Assembly (NCBI GenBank): GCA_030615145.1
Contig: JAUWZT010000156.1
Span: forward strand, 1-8,722
Reading direction: 5' to 3'
DNA from: Promethearchaeota archaeon
GTDB lineage: Archaea; Asgardarchaeota; Lokiarchaeia; Sigyniarchaeales; SOKP01
DNA: 8,722 bases
Made by a program: the position numbers and the translations under genes
The notes under the pieces: model-generated
The model's input: only the letters and a program-made list of their open reading frames with translations
Database searches by the model: none
Told to the model about the DNA's origin: nothing
Part shown: one piece after another, positions 1 through 6,039 of the stretch
How the letters are laid out: each line of letters starts with the position of its first letter
Position numbering within the stretch: position 1 is the stretch's first letter

Positions 1-551
1 TAACAATTGGAGAAGAAATGGTAGGAAAAAGAGGAAAAAGTAAGGATTTAGTCGAAATTGGCGAAGAAGATCGCAGTCGAACAATTTTAGAACTGGATTT
101 TAAATACTTTTATTGTTTGATCTGTGACCGCCAAGATTTGCGAATCATTTTTATTCTTACCGAAAGAGCTTCTGACCGATTGAAAAAGCAGATTTCTGAT
201 TTGTCTTTAGGAGCAATGTTGGAACTTTCAGAACAAATAGAGAATTGGGATGGCGCTATCCATGAATTTGAATCCATGTTTCCCCCAATTATCAATAATT
301 ACGTAGAATTATACTTTAAAGAAACATTTAAGATAAATAACGCAGAATTTATCGCTAAAGTGAGAAAAGCAGGTGAATTAAATTCGATGGAAACCCGTAT
401 TTTAAATGTTCTCTATTCGATTGCTAAAAGTAAAAAAGAGTTTTACTTGGAGTCTATATTTGAAATTATACACGAAAAAAATAAAGATATTATTATAGAT
501 GGCATTGAAACATTGATAAATAAGCAAGTTATTATACCATCAACAAAATAA
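1..551 (+). CDS. Longin-like domain plus winged-helix protein, 5' end cut off by window edge
   Basis: The reading frame is open to the left edge (first full codon at 3-5), and the first in-frame ATG, at 18-20, is probably internal, because what follows looks like the second half of a longin/roadblock-type alpha/beta domain. Visible from that ATG are strands near residues 21-35 (RTILELDFKYFYCLI) and 40-49 (DLRIIFILTE), then a long helix and a helix ending near residue 103. Residues about 108-177 look like a small winged helix, with a hydrophobic heptad around ETRILNVLYSIAK and a terminal wing ending QVIIP. The same two-part layout recurs in the gene at 5252-5893. Such proteins are common in Asgard genomes and may be regulators or partners of small GTPases, which is inference. 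The stop is followed by T-rich sequence. The domain call is by eye, with no catalytic residues expected or seen. Confidence 0.6.
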   Translation, partial: TIGEEMVGKRGKSKDLVEIGEEDRSRTILELDFKYFYCLICDRQDLRIIFILTERASDRLKKQISDLSLGAMLELSEQIENWDGAIHEFESMFPPIINNYVELYFKETFKINNAEFIAKVRKAGELNSMETRILNVLYSIAKSKKEFYLESIFEIIHEKNKDIIIDGIETLINKQVIIPSTK

Positions 552-562
552 ATTAGGAGCTA

Positions 563-579
563 TTTTTTATTTATTTTTT
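563..579 (+). terminator. Oligo-T terminator after the first gene
   Basis: Two runs of six T (563-568 and 574-579) follow the stop at 549-551 with no hairpin. Archaeal RNA polymerase terminates on such T-rich stretches. The same T-rich tract lies at TATA distance from the ATG at 592, so it may also serve as the promoter of the next gene. Confidence 0.4.
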
Positions 580-591
580 CTTAAATTAATT

Positions 592-1209
592 ATGAATAAT
601 ACAAATGATTTAAGGTTAAGATTTGAATGCATACATTGTAGTGAATGTTGTACTGATTTAGACACTTTAGTTAATACCACTTATTCAGATATTATTCGCA
701 TCAAAAATGGTTTAAACTTAAATTTAGACGAAATAATTGAAATTCTAGGGTTCTATATTTTTGATAAAAAACCTACCACAAAGGAAATTAGTAGGATGGT
801 TGTTCCACCTATCGAAACGGAAAGAGGTTTAGCGTTTATCGGGCTTAAAAAAAGAAATGGTCAATGTTACTTTTACGATGAGACAAAAAAGAGGTGTTCA
901 ATTTACGATTTCAGACCTAACTTTTGTAGGACATTTCCATTTACCTTTAAACTCTTAATTGATAAAGAAAATCCAAAAAAAAGCGAGATAGAAATATTCT
1001 ACACCGAAAAAGGACTTAAATATTGTCAAGGAATAGGGGAAAGCGCTCCATTTATTGATAATGACAACTGGATTCAAATAGGTCAAAAGGTCATCCAAGA
1101 TTTAACCAAAAATAATATACTAATTAAAGAATGGAATAAGGGAGTAAAAGAGAGTAAAATATCTCCTTCAGTTAGAAATTTTATATTAACAATTTTTAAT
1201 TTAGAGTAA
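592..1209 (+). CDS. YkgJ-family CxxCxxCC cysteine-cluster protein
   Basis: The N-terminus carries C13-x2-C16-x2-C19-C20, the defining motif of the YkgJ / CxxCxxCC family (putative zinc- or iron-chelating domain, Pfam PF03692). A second cluster follows at C92, C102 and C112 within RCSIYDFRPNFCRTFPF, the usual C-x-IY-x-x-RP-x-x-CR-x-FP signature of the same family, and C145 is a further candidate ligand. At 205 residues it is a complete, normal-sized member, with a C-terminal extension of about 55 residues. No signal peptide or membrane segment is visible, so it is probably cytoplasmic. The metal and biological role of this family are not settled, and nothing next to it suggests a partner. No Shine-Dalgarno sequence sits close to the ATG (an AGGAG at 555-559 is too far away), so the message is probably leaderless. 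It converges on the gene at 1236-2819 with a 26-base gap. Confidence 0.85.
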   Translation: MNNTNDLRLRFECIHCSECCTDLDTLVNTTYSDIIRIKNGLNLNLDEIIEILGFYIFDKKPTTKEISRMVVPPIETERGLAFIGLKKRNGQCYFYDETKKRCSIYDFRPNFCRTFPFTFKLLIDKENPKKSEIEIFYTEKGLKYCQGIGESAPFIDNDNWIQIGQKVIQDLTKNNILIKEWNKGVKESKISPSVRNFILTIFNLE

Positions 1210-1235
1210 CGAAATCTAATCTAAATGTTAAATTT

Positions 1236-2819
1236 TTAAACATATTGCGAGAGTGCTAACATTGCCCAAAAAAGCATGCGAAGCTCAATTTTAAGCGCTA
1301 ACTTACCAGTTTTCCAATTAAAATAATTGTTGTCGAATGTATTTTTAAATACGCTTAAATTTTGATTTAAGAAATTTAATAAATTGGAAATAGGATTTAA
1401 CTCCGTGTTGTTTGAGTTTAACATTCTAAAAATTAATAAAGCTCTAGATGATTCAGTAATGCTGCCATTAATAGAGCCGTTAGGTAGCATCCTTTGTTTT
1501 AGTTCGTCCAAATATAAAACTTTCAAATTGCTAAAATCTACTCTAGAATCTAATAATCTTAATAGTGCTAAATAGAAAAATATATCTGAAGATGGTTTAA
1601 AATCGTCTAAATTGAATAGATCAAGATTAACTAACGGTTTAATCAAATAACTTTTGTCAGTTATAATCCCTCCATTATTTTCTAACAATCTTAAACTTAA
1701 AACAGTAAAAAAATTTAGAGTCAACTTTTCAGGCATGAATTTCGAGATTTCTCGTTCGAGAAACATCTCAATGTCTAATAAGTCAATTATACCAGAATTA
1801 TTCAGTAAATCTATTTCAGTTAGAATAGACAGCCCATAAAACATACTAACTGGGTTTGGGATATGGTACTTTCCTGTACTAAAAACTCTTCCACTAACAA
1901 ATTCACTTACAATATTTATAACATCATTAGCTTCAAGAGGACTCTCCACTCCTAACATTTTAAAAATACTAATGGTATAAAAGAGATTTTCCAAATCTAA
2001 AAGTTCTTGAGAAAATTTTAAAACCTCACTTAATTGGTTTATATCGATTCCAATTTTTTCAACAATAGATTGGCTTAATTTAGGGAAGGTTACAAAATAT
2101 TCTAAAAAGGATTGTGTTTTTCCCGTATTAAGTTGGATTTGTTCTTGAATTCGATTTACAGGTTGTTTTAAAGCGTTTATGTTACCCATACGAGCTTCTT
2201 GTAGCATTTTCAATATATCTGCTTCAGATTTCGCGTCCATAGACTCTTTCATTTCGAAACTAGTTAATTTAAAAGTTAAGTTTGACGAATCGAAGTACTT
2301 CCATATTTCGGTAATGAAAAATTTAAAACGGTTTTTAGCATCTTCCGATATCTGAATTTCATTTTTGAACTGATTCAATTTATTAAGAAATTCACGAGGT
2401 AATAAATCGAAAAGATCGAGGTTTTCCATTTTAATTTTATCAATGTTAGTCAAATATTCGATGAAAATAACAAATAGGTGCCTATTAACGTAATCTTTTA
2501 AACCTAGTTGTAAAAAGGAATTATAATTAGAATACATATTTCTATTTTCTTCAAAGTTTTTTCGAAATAGCTCTTTATCAGATGAAAGGTTATCTGTAGA
2601 AACGCCTATAGAAGTTAATGCGGAATTTGTAGCATTTATCATCGCATTTATAGTTTTTATTATAATTTCTTCCGGTTCAGTATTGATGTTTAACATAATA
2701 TTAACTTTTTTTGAAATTAGGAGATCATTAATGTATGACAAGCATTTCTCATAAGATTCATTGATCTCATCTTTCATTTGATCAATAAACTTTTCCACAA
2801 TTTTTAAAATATCATCCAT
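1236..2819 (-). CDS. Large all-helical protein with prenyltransferase-like alpha/alpha-toroid repeats
   Basis: This 527-residue protein has no signal peptide or membrane segment and is predicted almost wholly helical. Residues 1-270 are charged helices without a motif I recognise. From about 276 onward a helical-hairpin pattern recurs roughly every 40-45 residues: near 276-320 (LFYTISIFKMLGVE), 323-363 (SMFYGLSILTEIDLL), 367-405 (NFFTVLSLRLLENNG), 410-450 (IFFYLALLRLLD), 456-500 (RALLIFRMLNS) and 505-527. This spacing and the aromatic/leucine pattern resemble the alpha/alpha toroid of protein prenyltransferase beta subunits and terpene cyclases. I see neither the Asp/Cys/His zinc ligands of prenyltransferases nor the DxDD or QW motifs of cyclases, so enzyme activity should not be assumed and a binding or scaffold role is as likely. 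The ATG at 2817-2819 is the natural start, with TATA-like sequence 35-45 bases upstream. Confidence 0.5.
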   Translation of the reverse strand: MDDILKIVEKFIDQMKDEINESYEKCLSYINDLLISKKVNIMLNINTEPEEIIIKTINAMINATNSALTSIGVSTDNLSSDKELFRKNFEENRNMYSNYNSFLQLGLKDYVNRHLFVIFIEYLTNIDKIKMENLDLFDLLPREFLNKLNQFKNEIQISEDAKNRFKFFITEIWKYFDSSNLTFKLTSFEMKESMDAKSEADILKMLQEARMGNINALKQPVNRIQEQIQLNTGKTQSFLEYFVTFPKLSQSIVEKIGIDINQLSEVLKFSQELLDLENLFYTISIFKMLGVESPLEANDVINIVSEFVSGRVFSTGKYHIPNPVSMFYGLSILTEIDLLNNSGIIDLLDIEMFLEREISKFMPEKLTLNFFTVLSLRLLENNGGIITDKSYLIKPLVNLDLFNLDDFKPSSDIFFYLALLRLLDSRVDFSNLKVLYLDELKQRMLPNGSINGSITESSRALLIFRMLNSNNTELNPISNLLNFLNQNLSVFKNTFDNNYFNWKTGKLALKIELRMLFWAMLALSQYV

Positions 2820-2847
2820 ATTTTAACCGCTTAGTTGCTATTGCTCG

Positions 2848-2868
2848 CAATTTAAATAGTTTAAATTG
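2848..2868 (-). promoter_or_regulatory. Perfect 9-bp inverted repeat over the TATA region of the toroid gene
   Basis: CAATTTAAA (2848-2856), a TAG spacer, and TTTAAATTG (2860-2868) form a perfect palindrome. Each arm contains TTTAAA, a plausible TATA box 30-45 bases upstream of the ATG at 2819. A transcript starting about 26 bases downstream would have a leader of roughly 8-17 bases. The symmetry could be an operator that blocks TBP binding. In DNA this AT-rich, such palindromes also arise by chance. Confidence 0.35.
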
Positions 2869-2990
2869 ACATTCGTGTCCAGAAAGCAAATATTATGTTA
2901 TTGTTTAATTATTTAATTGGATAATTTTTATTTTTTTATATTATTTTTATTTAAAATTTGAAAAAACCCAATAAAACAATTAATAAAATT

Positions 2991-3000
2991 TTTTAAATTA
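2991..3000 (+). promoter_or_regulatory. TATA-like box of the Trm9-like gene
   Basis: TTTTAAATTA is centred about 27 bases upstream of the ATG at 3023, which places the transcription start at or next to the start codon. There is no Shine-Dalgarno sequence, which fits a leaderless message. The surrounding 2870-3022 is almost pure A/T, and I see no other gene or structured RNA there. Confidence 0.4.
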
Positions 3001-3022
3001 AAAATTAGTAATAATTTGATCG

Positions 3023-3769
3023 ATGGAAAAGGACTTATACAATTTTATAGCAACAGACTTTAGCCAGAAAAAATCAAAGCCTTGGAAAGATTTAGAAACA
3101 TTTGTAAAGGAGATAAAAGAAAAAGAAATTTCTTTTACAGGCTACAATCTTGACTTAGGATGTGCAAATGGTAGAAATTTTAGCGTGTTCACACAACCTA
3201 ATAATAGATTAATTGGAGTTGATAATTATTTCGAATTTTTAAAGATTGCAAAAGATCATCTAAAATCTGATAATAATCTTCCCAAAAATAGTTCGAATTT
3301 CATCCAATTAATACTAAGCGATATCTTATTTTTACCAATACGACCTAATGTTATTCAAAACATTTTTTCAATCGCTACTATACATCATATTAAAGACAAA
3401 ACTCGACGTAATTACGCAATTTCGCAATTTAACTGTTTGTTAAGAAATAAGGGATATTTTTTGTTTACAGTGTGGAGAAAGTACCAAAAAAATTATAGAA
3501 GTTATTTTATAAAGGACAAAATCAAAAGGCTTTTTAATCCAAAATATAGAAAAATTCAAATTCATCTTGGATTGAATGAATACGGAGATAAATTCGTCCC
3601 TTGGACTTTATCCGCTGAAAAAAAAACCTACAATCGATTTTATCACTTTTTCTCTAACAAAGAAATAAAGAAATTATTAAAGGAATATATCATCCTAGAA
3701 TTTAAAAAGATGGGTGGTCCAAATAAGAAGGATAACTTCTTCATATTAGCTCAAAAAGCAATTAAATAA
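3023..3769 (+). CDS. Trm9/ALKBH8-type SAM-dependent tRNA wobble-uridine methyltransferase
   Basis: This class I methyltransferase has SAM motif I at 43-50 (LDLGCANG; Ala replaces the commoner Gly in GCGNG), the acidic end of strand 2 at D67 (GVD), an acidic residue at D100 followed by LPIR, and motif IV at 116-122 (SIATIHH). Features point specifically to Trm9/ALKBH8: the opening YNFIATDFSQKKSKPW, the IHH and RR pair (121-129), VW at 150-151, the late DKFVPW at 189-194, and RFYHFF at 205-210. Eukaryotic Trm9, activated by Trm112, methylates 5-carboxymethyluridine at tRNA position 34 to the ester, downstream of Elp3. The same reaction is inferred here. At 248 residues it is complete and close to family size, with an insert near 155-185 rich in Lys and aromatic residues that may contact tRNA. 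It starts alone, divergent from the toroid gene. Confidence 0.75.
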   Translation: MEKDLYNFIATDFSQKKSKPWKDLETFVKEIKEKEISFTGYNLDLGCANGRNFSVFTQPNNRLIGVDNYFEFLKIAKDHLKSDNNLPKNSSNFIQLILSDILFLPIRPNVIQNIFSIATIHHIKDKTRRNYAISQFNCLLRNKGYFLFTVWRKYQKNYRSYFIKDKIKRLFNPKYRKIQIHLGLNEYGDKFVPWTLSAEKKTYNRFYHFFSNKEIKKLLKEYIILEFKKMGGPNKKDNFFILAQKAIK

Positions 3770-3789
3770 AAGCTTATGAAATTCCAGAT

Positions 3790-4284
3790 TTATTCATGGC
3801 AAATAAACGTGTTATATGATTTAATAACGAACGGTTTGAAATTATCATAAAATTTGTCAATAATATTTGTATGTAAATTAATTAATCGTTCTGTTATATC
3901 GCAATAGAAAATTCCGTGAATACATTTTTCTCGGTAGTATCTCTTTCTCATCATTTTAGTACGCTGTCCGTACCAAAAAGTAAATTCGTGACTCATTAAC
4001 CAAGTATTTTCTTTAGAGGTAACCACAAATCCGATTGCATTATATAACTCTATTGACTGCTGCACTTCCTTGGCGTAGTAGAATCCATCTCTTTCTTTTT
4101 TTTCCCAAAGAATTTCCATTTTAGCATTAGAACCATAAATCTCGTCGTAATCATTTTGAGAGTGTAATGTTAAATTTCCTTCGTTTTTATCTCCATTAAA
4201 TTCTACTTCTCTAAACCAAATAGGCAACTTAGGAACAAGGATTTTAGCTTCAAGCTTCTCATAGCTGTAATAATTGTATTCCAT
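3790..4284 (-). CDS. Uncharacterised protein with conserved-looking Cys/His residues
   Basis: I do not recognise this 164-residue protein with certainty. It is rich in aromatic residues, has no signal peptide or membrane segment, and alternates short strands with a few helices. Its N-terminal half includes KILVPKLPIWFREVEF and two charged hairpins. Its C-terminal half has the stretch KCIHGIFYCDITERL (C121, H123, C128), H138, and a terminal FICH (C162, H163). That arrangement, a strand ending in Cys followed by a TxR turn and a final CH, could form a small metal site or simply be a fold signature. A PsbP/DcrB-like alpha/beta fold is possible but unproven. The start at 4282-4284 is supported by a GGTGA Shine-Dalgarno sequence seven bases upstream. 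It converges on the methyltransferase with a 20-base gap. Confidence 0.65.
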   Translation of the reverse strand: MEYNYYSYEKLEAKILVPKLPIWFREVEFNGDKNEGNLTLHSQNDYDEIYGSNAKMEILWEKKERDGFYYAKEVQQSIELYNAIGFVVTSKENTWLMSHEFTFWYGQRTKMMRKRYYREKCIHGIFYCDITERLINLHTNIIDKFYDNFKPFVIKSYNTFICHE

Positions 4285-4291
4285 TCAATCG

Positions 4292-4330
4292 TCACCAGGT
4301 TATAGATAATTTCTGTAATTTGTTATAAAA
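4292..4330 (-). promoter_or_regulatory. TATA box and Shine-Dalgarno sequence of the 164-residue protein gene
   Basis: On the minus strand TTTTATAA (4323-4330) lies about 26 bases before position 4300, giving a predicted leader of about 16 bases. That leader contains GGTGA (4292-4296), a good match to the archaeal anti-Shine-Dalgarno sequence, seven bases before the ATG. The signals support each other and fix the start. The gene at 5252-5893 has the same layout. Confidence 0.5.
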
Positions 4331-4407
4331 TAATTTGATATACCATCTAAATAGTTTTGATAAATAAAAATCTTTATTTTCCCTATTGAATAAACATTTA
4401 AGAATAT

Positions 4408-4438
4408 TGCATAAAAAAAATTAATTAAAATTTATGCA
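4408..4438 (-). terminator. T8 run within an 8-bp inverted repeat downstream of the eL13 gene
   Basis: TGCATAAA (4408-4415) and TTTATGCA (4431-4438) are perfect inverted arms around a 15-base loop. Eight consecutive A at 4413-4420 read as eight T on the minus strand, about 60 bases past the stop of the gene at 4479. The T-run is the likely archaeal termination signal, and the hairpin may be incidental. Confidence 0.45.
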
Positions 4439-4478
4439 TTTAAAAAGGTGAAGGCATAGAAGTTTATTGCTTTTAGCG

Positions 4479-5099
4479 CTATTTCAGCATTTCTTTTCCT
4501 TCGTCGCACCACTTACTTATTCTTTCTTCTGAAAGTCCTTTGATTAAGGCTGCTAGTTCTCCTGGATTTTCTTTAATGAGTTCTTCAACACAACTTACTC
4601 CAAGTTCCTCTAGTTTTTTAGCAGCAGCAGGCCCTAAACCTGTTAAAGAAATCAATTTTGTCTTTTCAGATTTTAACTTTTCTTTCTTTTCTTTCTTCTC
4701 TTTCTTTGCGGGTGTTACTGCTACTTTTTCTAATTCTTTCTTTGGAGGAGGTGCTTTTTTAGCGATCTTAGGTTTTTGTTCGGTTTTTTCTACTTTAGCT
4801 GGCTTTTTTCTCACTTTTTCTACTTTTGGTTTGAAAGTCGTTCTTTTCTTTTCTTTGAACACATAAGGCTTCTTCTTTTTAACTTTCTTGCTAACTGTTT
4901 TTAATTTTTTTAGCTGTTCAATGTTAAGATCGTGCTTAGAATTCCTAAAATAATCAACATTTATGTTTAAAGCTCTTAATAATTCAGGTGTTTTTCCAGC
5001 TTCTTTTATTTCTGGCAAGGAAAACCCTTTAGCTTCACGTCTATGAGCGTCTTTTGCGGGAGAAATTACTACTGCCACTATATTTTTATTATTTTCCAT
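4479..5099 (-). CDS. rpl13e: Large-subunit ribosomal protein eL13 with C-terminal helix-hairpin-helix extension
   Basis: Residues about 13-66 match the conserved core of eL13: SPAKDAHRREAKGFSLPEIK, then EAGKTPELLRALNINVDYFR and NSKHDLNIEQL, which parallel the archaeal pattern GRGFSL.ELKEAG followed by A..LGI.VD.RR...HEENVE.L. eL13 binds 23S rRNA in the 50S subunit of many archaea and all eukaryotes. Residues 67-146 form a low-complexity linker dominated by Lys, Pro, Glu and Ala. Residues 147-206 hold a helix-hairpin-helix unit (ISLTGLGPAAAKKLEELGV) followed by a second helical pair (ELAALIKGLSEERISKW), the type that binds nucleic acid non-specifically. Archaeal eL13 is usually well under 200 residues and ends after the core or a short basic tail, so this extension is unusual. 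The reading frame is continuous, so this is one polypeptide. The opposite-strand open frame here is a by-product of Lys-rich codons. Confidence 0.8.
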   Translation of the reverse strand: MENNKNIVAVVISPAKDAHRREAKGFSLPEIKEAGKTPELLRALNINVDYFRNSKHDLNIEQLKKLKTVSKKVKKKKPYVFKEKKRTTFKPKVEKVRKKPAKVEKTEQKPKIAKKAPPPKKELEKVAVTPAKKEKKEKKEKLKSEKTKLISLTGLGPAAAKKLEELGVSCVEELIKENPGELAALIKGLSEERISKWCDEGKEMLK

Positions 5100-5120
5100 G
5101 ATCTAAGTACCACTAAATTG

Positions 5121-5128
5121 ATAATAAA
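5121..5128 (-). promoter_or_regulatory. Candidate TATA box of the eL13 gene
   Basis: TTTATTAT on the minus strand is centred about 26 bases upstream of the ATG at 5099, which would give a leaderless message. A second candidate, TTTTTATC near 5138-5144, would give a leader of about 15 bases. The sequence does not settle which is used. Confidence 0.25.
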
Positions 5129-5141
5129 GTAATTTAGATAA

Positions 5142-5170
5142 AAATAGAAACCTTTTATTTTTTTCTATTT
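5142..5170. repeat. 9-bp inverted repeat between the longin-winged-helix and eL13 genes
   Basis: AAATAGAAA (5142-5150) and TTTCTATTT (5162-5170) are perfect inverted arms around an 11-base loop. It sits downstream of the gene ending at 5252 and upstream of eL13, so it could end the first transcript or mark an operator. Both arms are A/T-rich, so chance is a real alternative. The rest of 5100-5251 shows no gene. Confidence 0.35.
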
Positions 5171-5251
5171 GAGTGTTTAACTTATTATTTAGTGATAACT
5201 CGAAGAACATTACACTTTTAATTATAAAGAAATTCTATAGAAAAATACTTT

Positions 5252-5893
5252 TTAAAGTTTAATTATGTCTAATTGCTCTAATCTTTTTAAAACTTCGTTC
5301 ACACTGTTCCGCGTTTTGCCTAAATCCCTTGCGATTCTTAGCGGTGAGGACTTACCAGTGCATTTTAAAGCAACTTGAAAATCATATTCGTTAATCATGC
5401 CCATTGCCAAGATCTTTTCCATAACATTTTTTACGACAAGCAATTTTGGAAAAACCTCTGCTATCGTTCCTCCACGAGTCAAATTTTCGATATCAGCAAT
5501 AAATGTTTGAAATCTAGATTTCTCTGAAGTTGTTCTAAAGATTTTTATATCTGATTGGTGTTTTTTCCAAAATCTATTGGTGATTTTTTTATTTACTTCA
5601 ATTAATTTATCTACATCATCATCTGCGTCAGAAATTGAACAAAAAAGAATTCTTGAAAGGGGATGATAAATAATAATAATAGTAGAGTTTTCAGATTCGA
5701 CAATTCTAATAATTTCGTCTCCATTTTTTCCCTTAACCATAGCAGCTTGGATTACATCAATAATATCATTTATTTCTTTGAAGAAACCCGGTATGACACC
5801 GTTAGGTATTTTATCTTTTTTTAGTTCTTTAAACGTAGCTTCTAGTATTGCGATCCCATTGTCAGAATCAATTAAAAAAATCTTATAGATAAT
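5252..5893 (-). CDS. Longin-like domain plus winged-helix protein with probable ATT start codon
   Basis: The first in-frame ATG is at 5738-5740, but the frame stays open for 55 codons upstream and that stretch encodes the missing start of the fold. From 5893 it reads (I)IYKIFLIDSDNGIAILEA, then a helix (GFFKEINDIIDVIQAA), then the strands after the ATG (STIIIIYHP, RILFCSIS) and a final helix (DVDKLIEVNKKITNRFW). Together these give a complete longin/roadblock-type domain, residues 1-118. Residues about 171-213 are a winged helix with recognition helix RNSVNEVLKRLEQL. No ATG, GTG or TTG lies between the upstream stop (5906-5908) and 5740. The ATT at 5891-5893 sits eight bases after GGGG, so it is the best start, giving 213 residues. 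Function is unknown. Sensing through the longin domain with DNA binding by the winged helix is inference. Confidence 0.65.
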   Translation of the reverse strand: MIYKIFLIDSDNGIAILEATFKELKKDKIPNGVIPGFFKEINDIIDVIQAAMVKGKNGDEIIRIVESENSTIIIIYHPLSRILFCSISDADDDVDKLIEVNKKITNRFWKKHQSDIKIFRTTSEKSRFQTFIADIENLTRGGTIAEVFPKLLVVKNVMEKILAMGMINEYDFQVALKCTGKSSPLRIARDLGKTRNSVNEVLKRLEQLDIIKL

Positions 5894-5901
5894 AGTATTT
5901 T

Positions 5902-5938
5902 CCCCTTAACAGATTAACAAATTTTTTTAAAAAATATA
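5902..5938 (-). promoter_or_regulatory. TATA box and Shine-Dalgarno sequence supporting the ATT start
   Basis: On the minus strand TATATTTT (5931-5938) is about 26 bases before position 5908, and AAGGGG (5902-5907) follows, eight bases before the ATT at 5893. The predicted leader is about 15 bases, matching the layout of the gene starting at 4284. These signals point to initiation near 5893 and not at the ATG at 5740. Confidence 0.45.
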
Positions 5939-5952
5939 CTAAAATAGTAAAA

Positions 5953-5987
5953 ATTCTTTCTTAATAATCTATTTCTTTAGAAAGAAT
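5953..5987. repeat. 9-bp inverted repeat in the divergent promoter region, with an overlapping alternative hairpin
   Basis: ATTCTTTCT (5953-5961) pairs perfectly with AGAAAGAAT (5979-5987). The right arm can pair instead with TTCTTT at 5973-5978, a palindrome with a two-base centre, so TTCTTT occurs twice and its complement once. This lies between the start signals of two divergent genes, where an operator would be expected. Confidence 0.4.
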
Positions 5988-6039
5988 ATCATTAAAAATA
6001 AAAATAGAGATTTTTATTAAGATTATAAAAAATAGATTA
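5965..6039. repeat. 10-bp inverted repeat spanning the divergent intergenic region
   Basis: TAATCTATTT (5965-5974) is the exact reverse complement of AAATAGATTA (6030-6039). The right arm overlaps the end of the TATA box of the transglutaminase-like gene, and the left arm lies inside the 5953-5987 repeat. The arms are 55 bases apart, compatible with two sites for one regulator. Confidence 0.35.
6023..6030 (+). promoter_or_regulatory. TATA box of the transglutaminase-like gene
   Basis: TTATAAAA is centred about 26 bases upstream of the ATG at 6053, predicting a leaderless transcript. No Shine-Dalgarno sequence precedes the ATG. Confidence 0.45.

Noticed and set aside
1384..1839. Two short plus-strand open frames (1384-1575 and 1654-1839)
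   Set aside because: Both lie opposite the toroid-like gene, have no start signals and no sensible protein features.
2870..3022. Extremely A/T-rich gap considered as a replication origin or attachment site
   Set aside because: There is no clustered origin-box-like repeat, no neighbouring orc1/cdc6 gene and no integrase. It is adequately explained as two divergent promoters.
4540..4866. Plus-strand open frame of 108 residues rich in Phe and Ser
   Set aside because: It is antisense to the Lys-rich linker of eL13. Lys codons read backwards give Phe and Leu, so the frame is a composition artefact.
4479..5099. Reading the gene as only a histone-like or helix-hairpin-helix DNA-binding protein
   Set aside because: The Lys-rich linker and helix-hairpin-helix suggest this at first, but the N-terminal GFSLPEIKEAG...NVDYFRNSKHDLNIEQL pattern is that of eL13.
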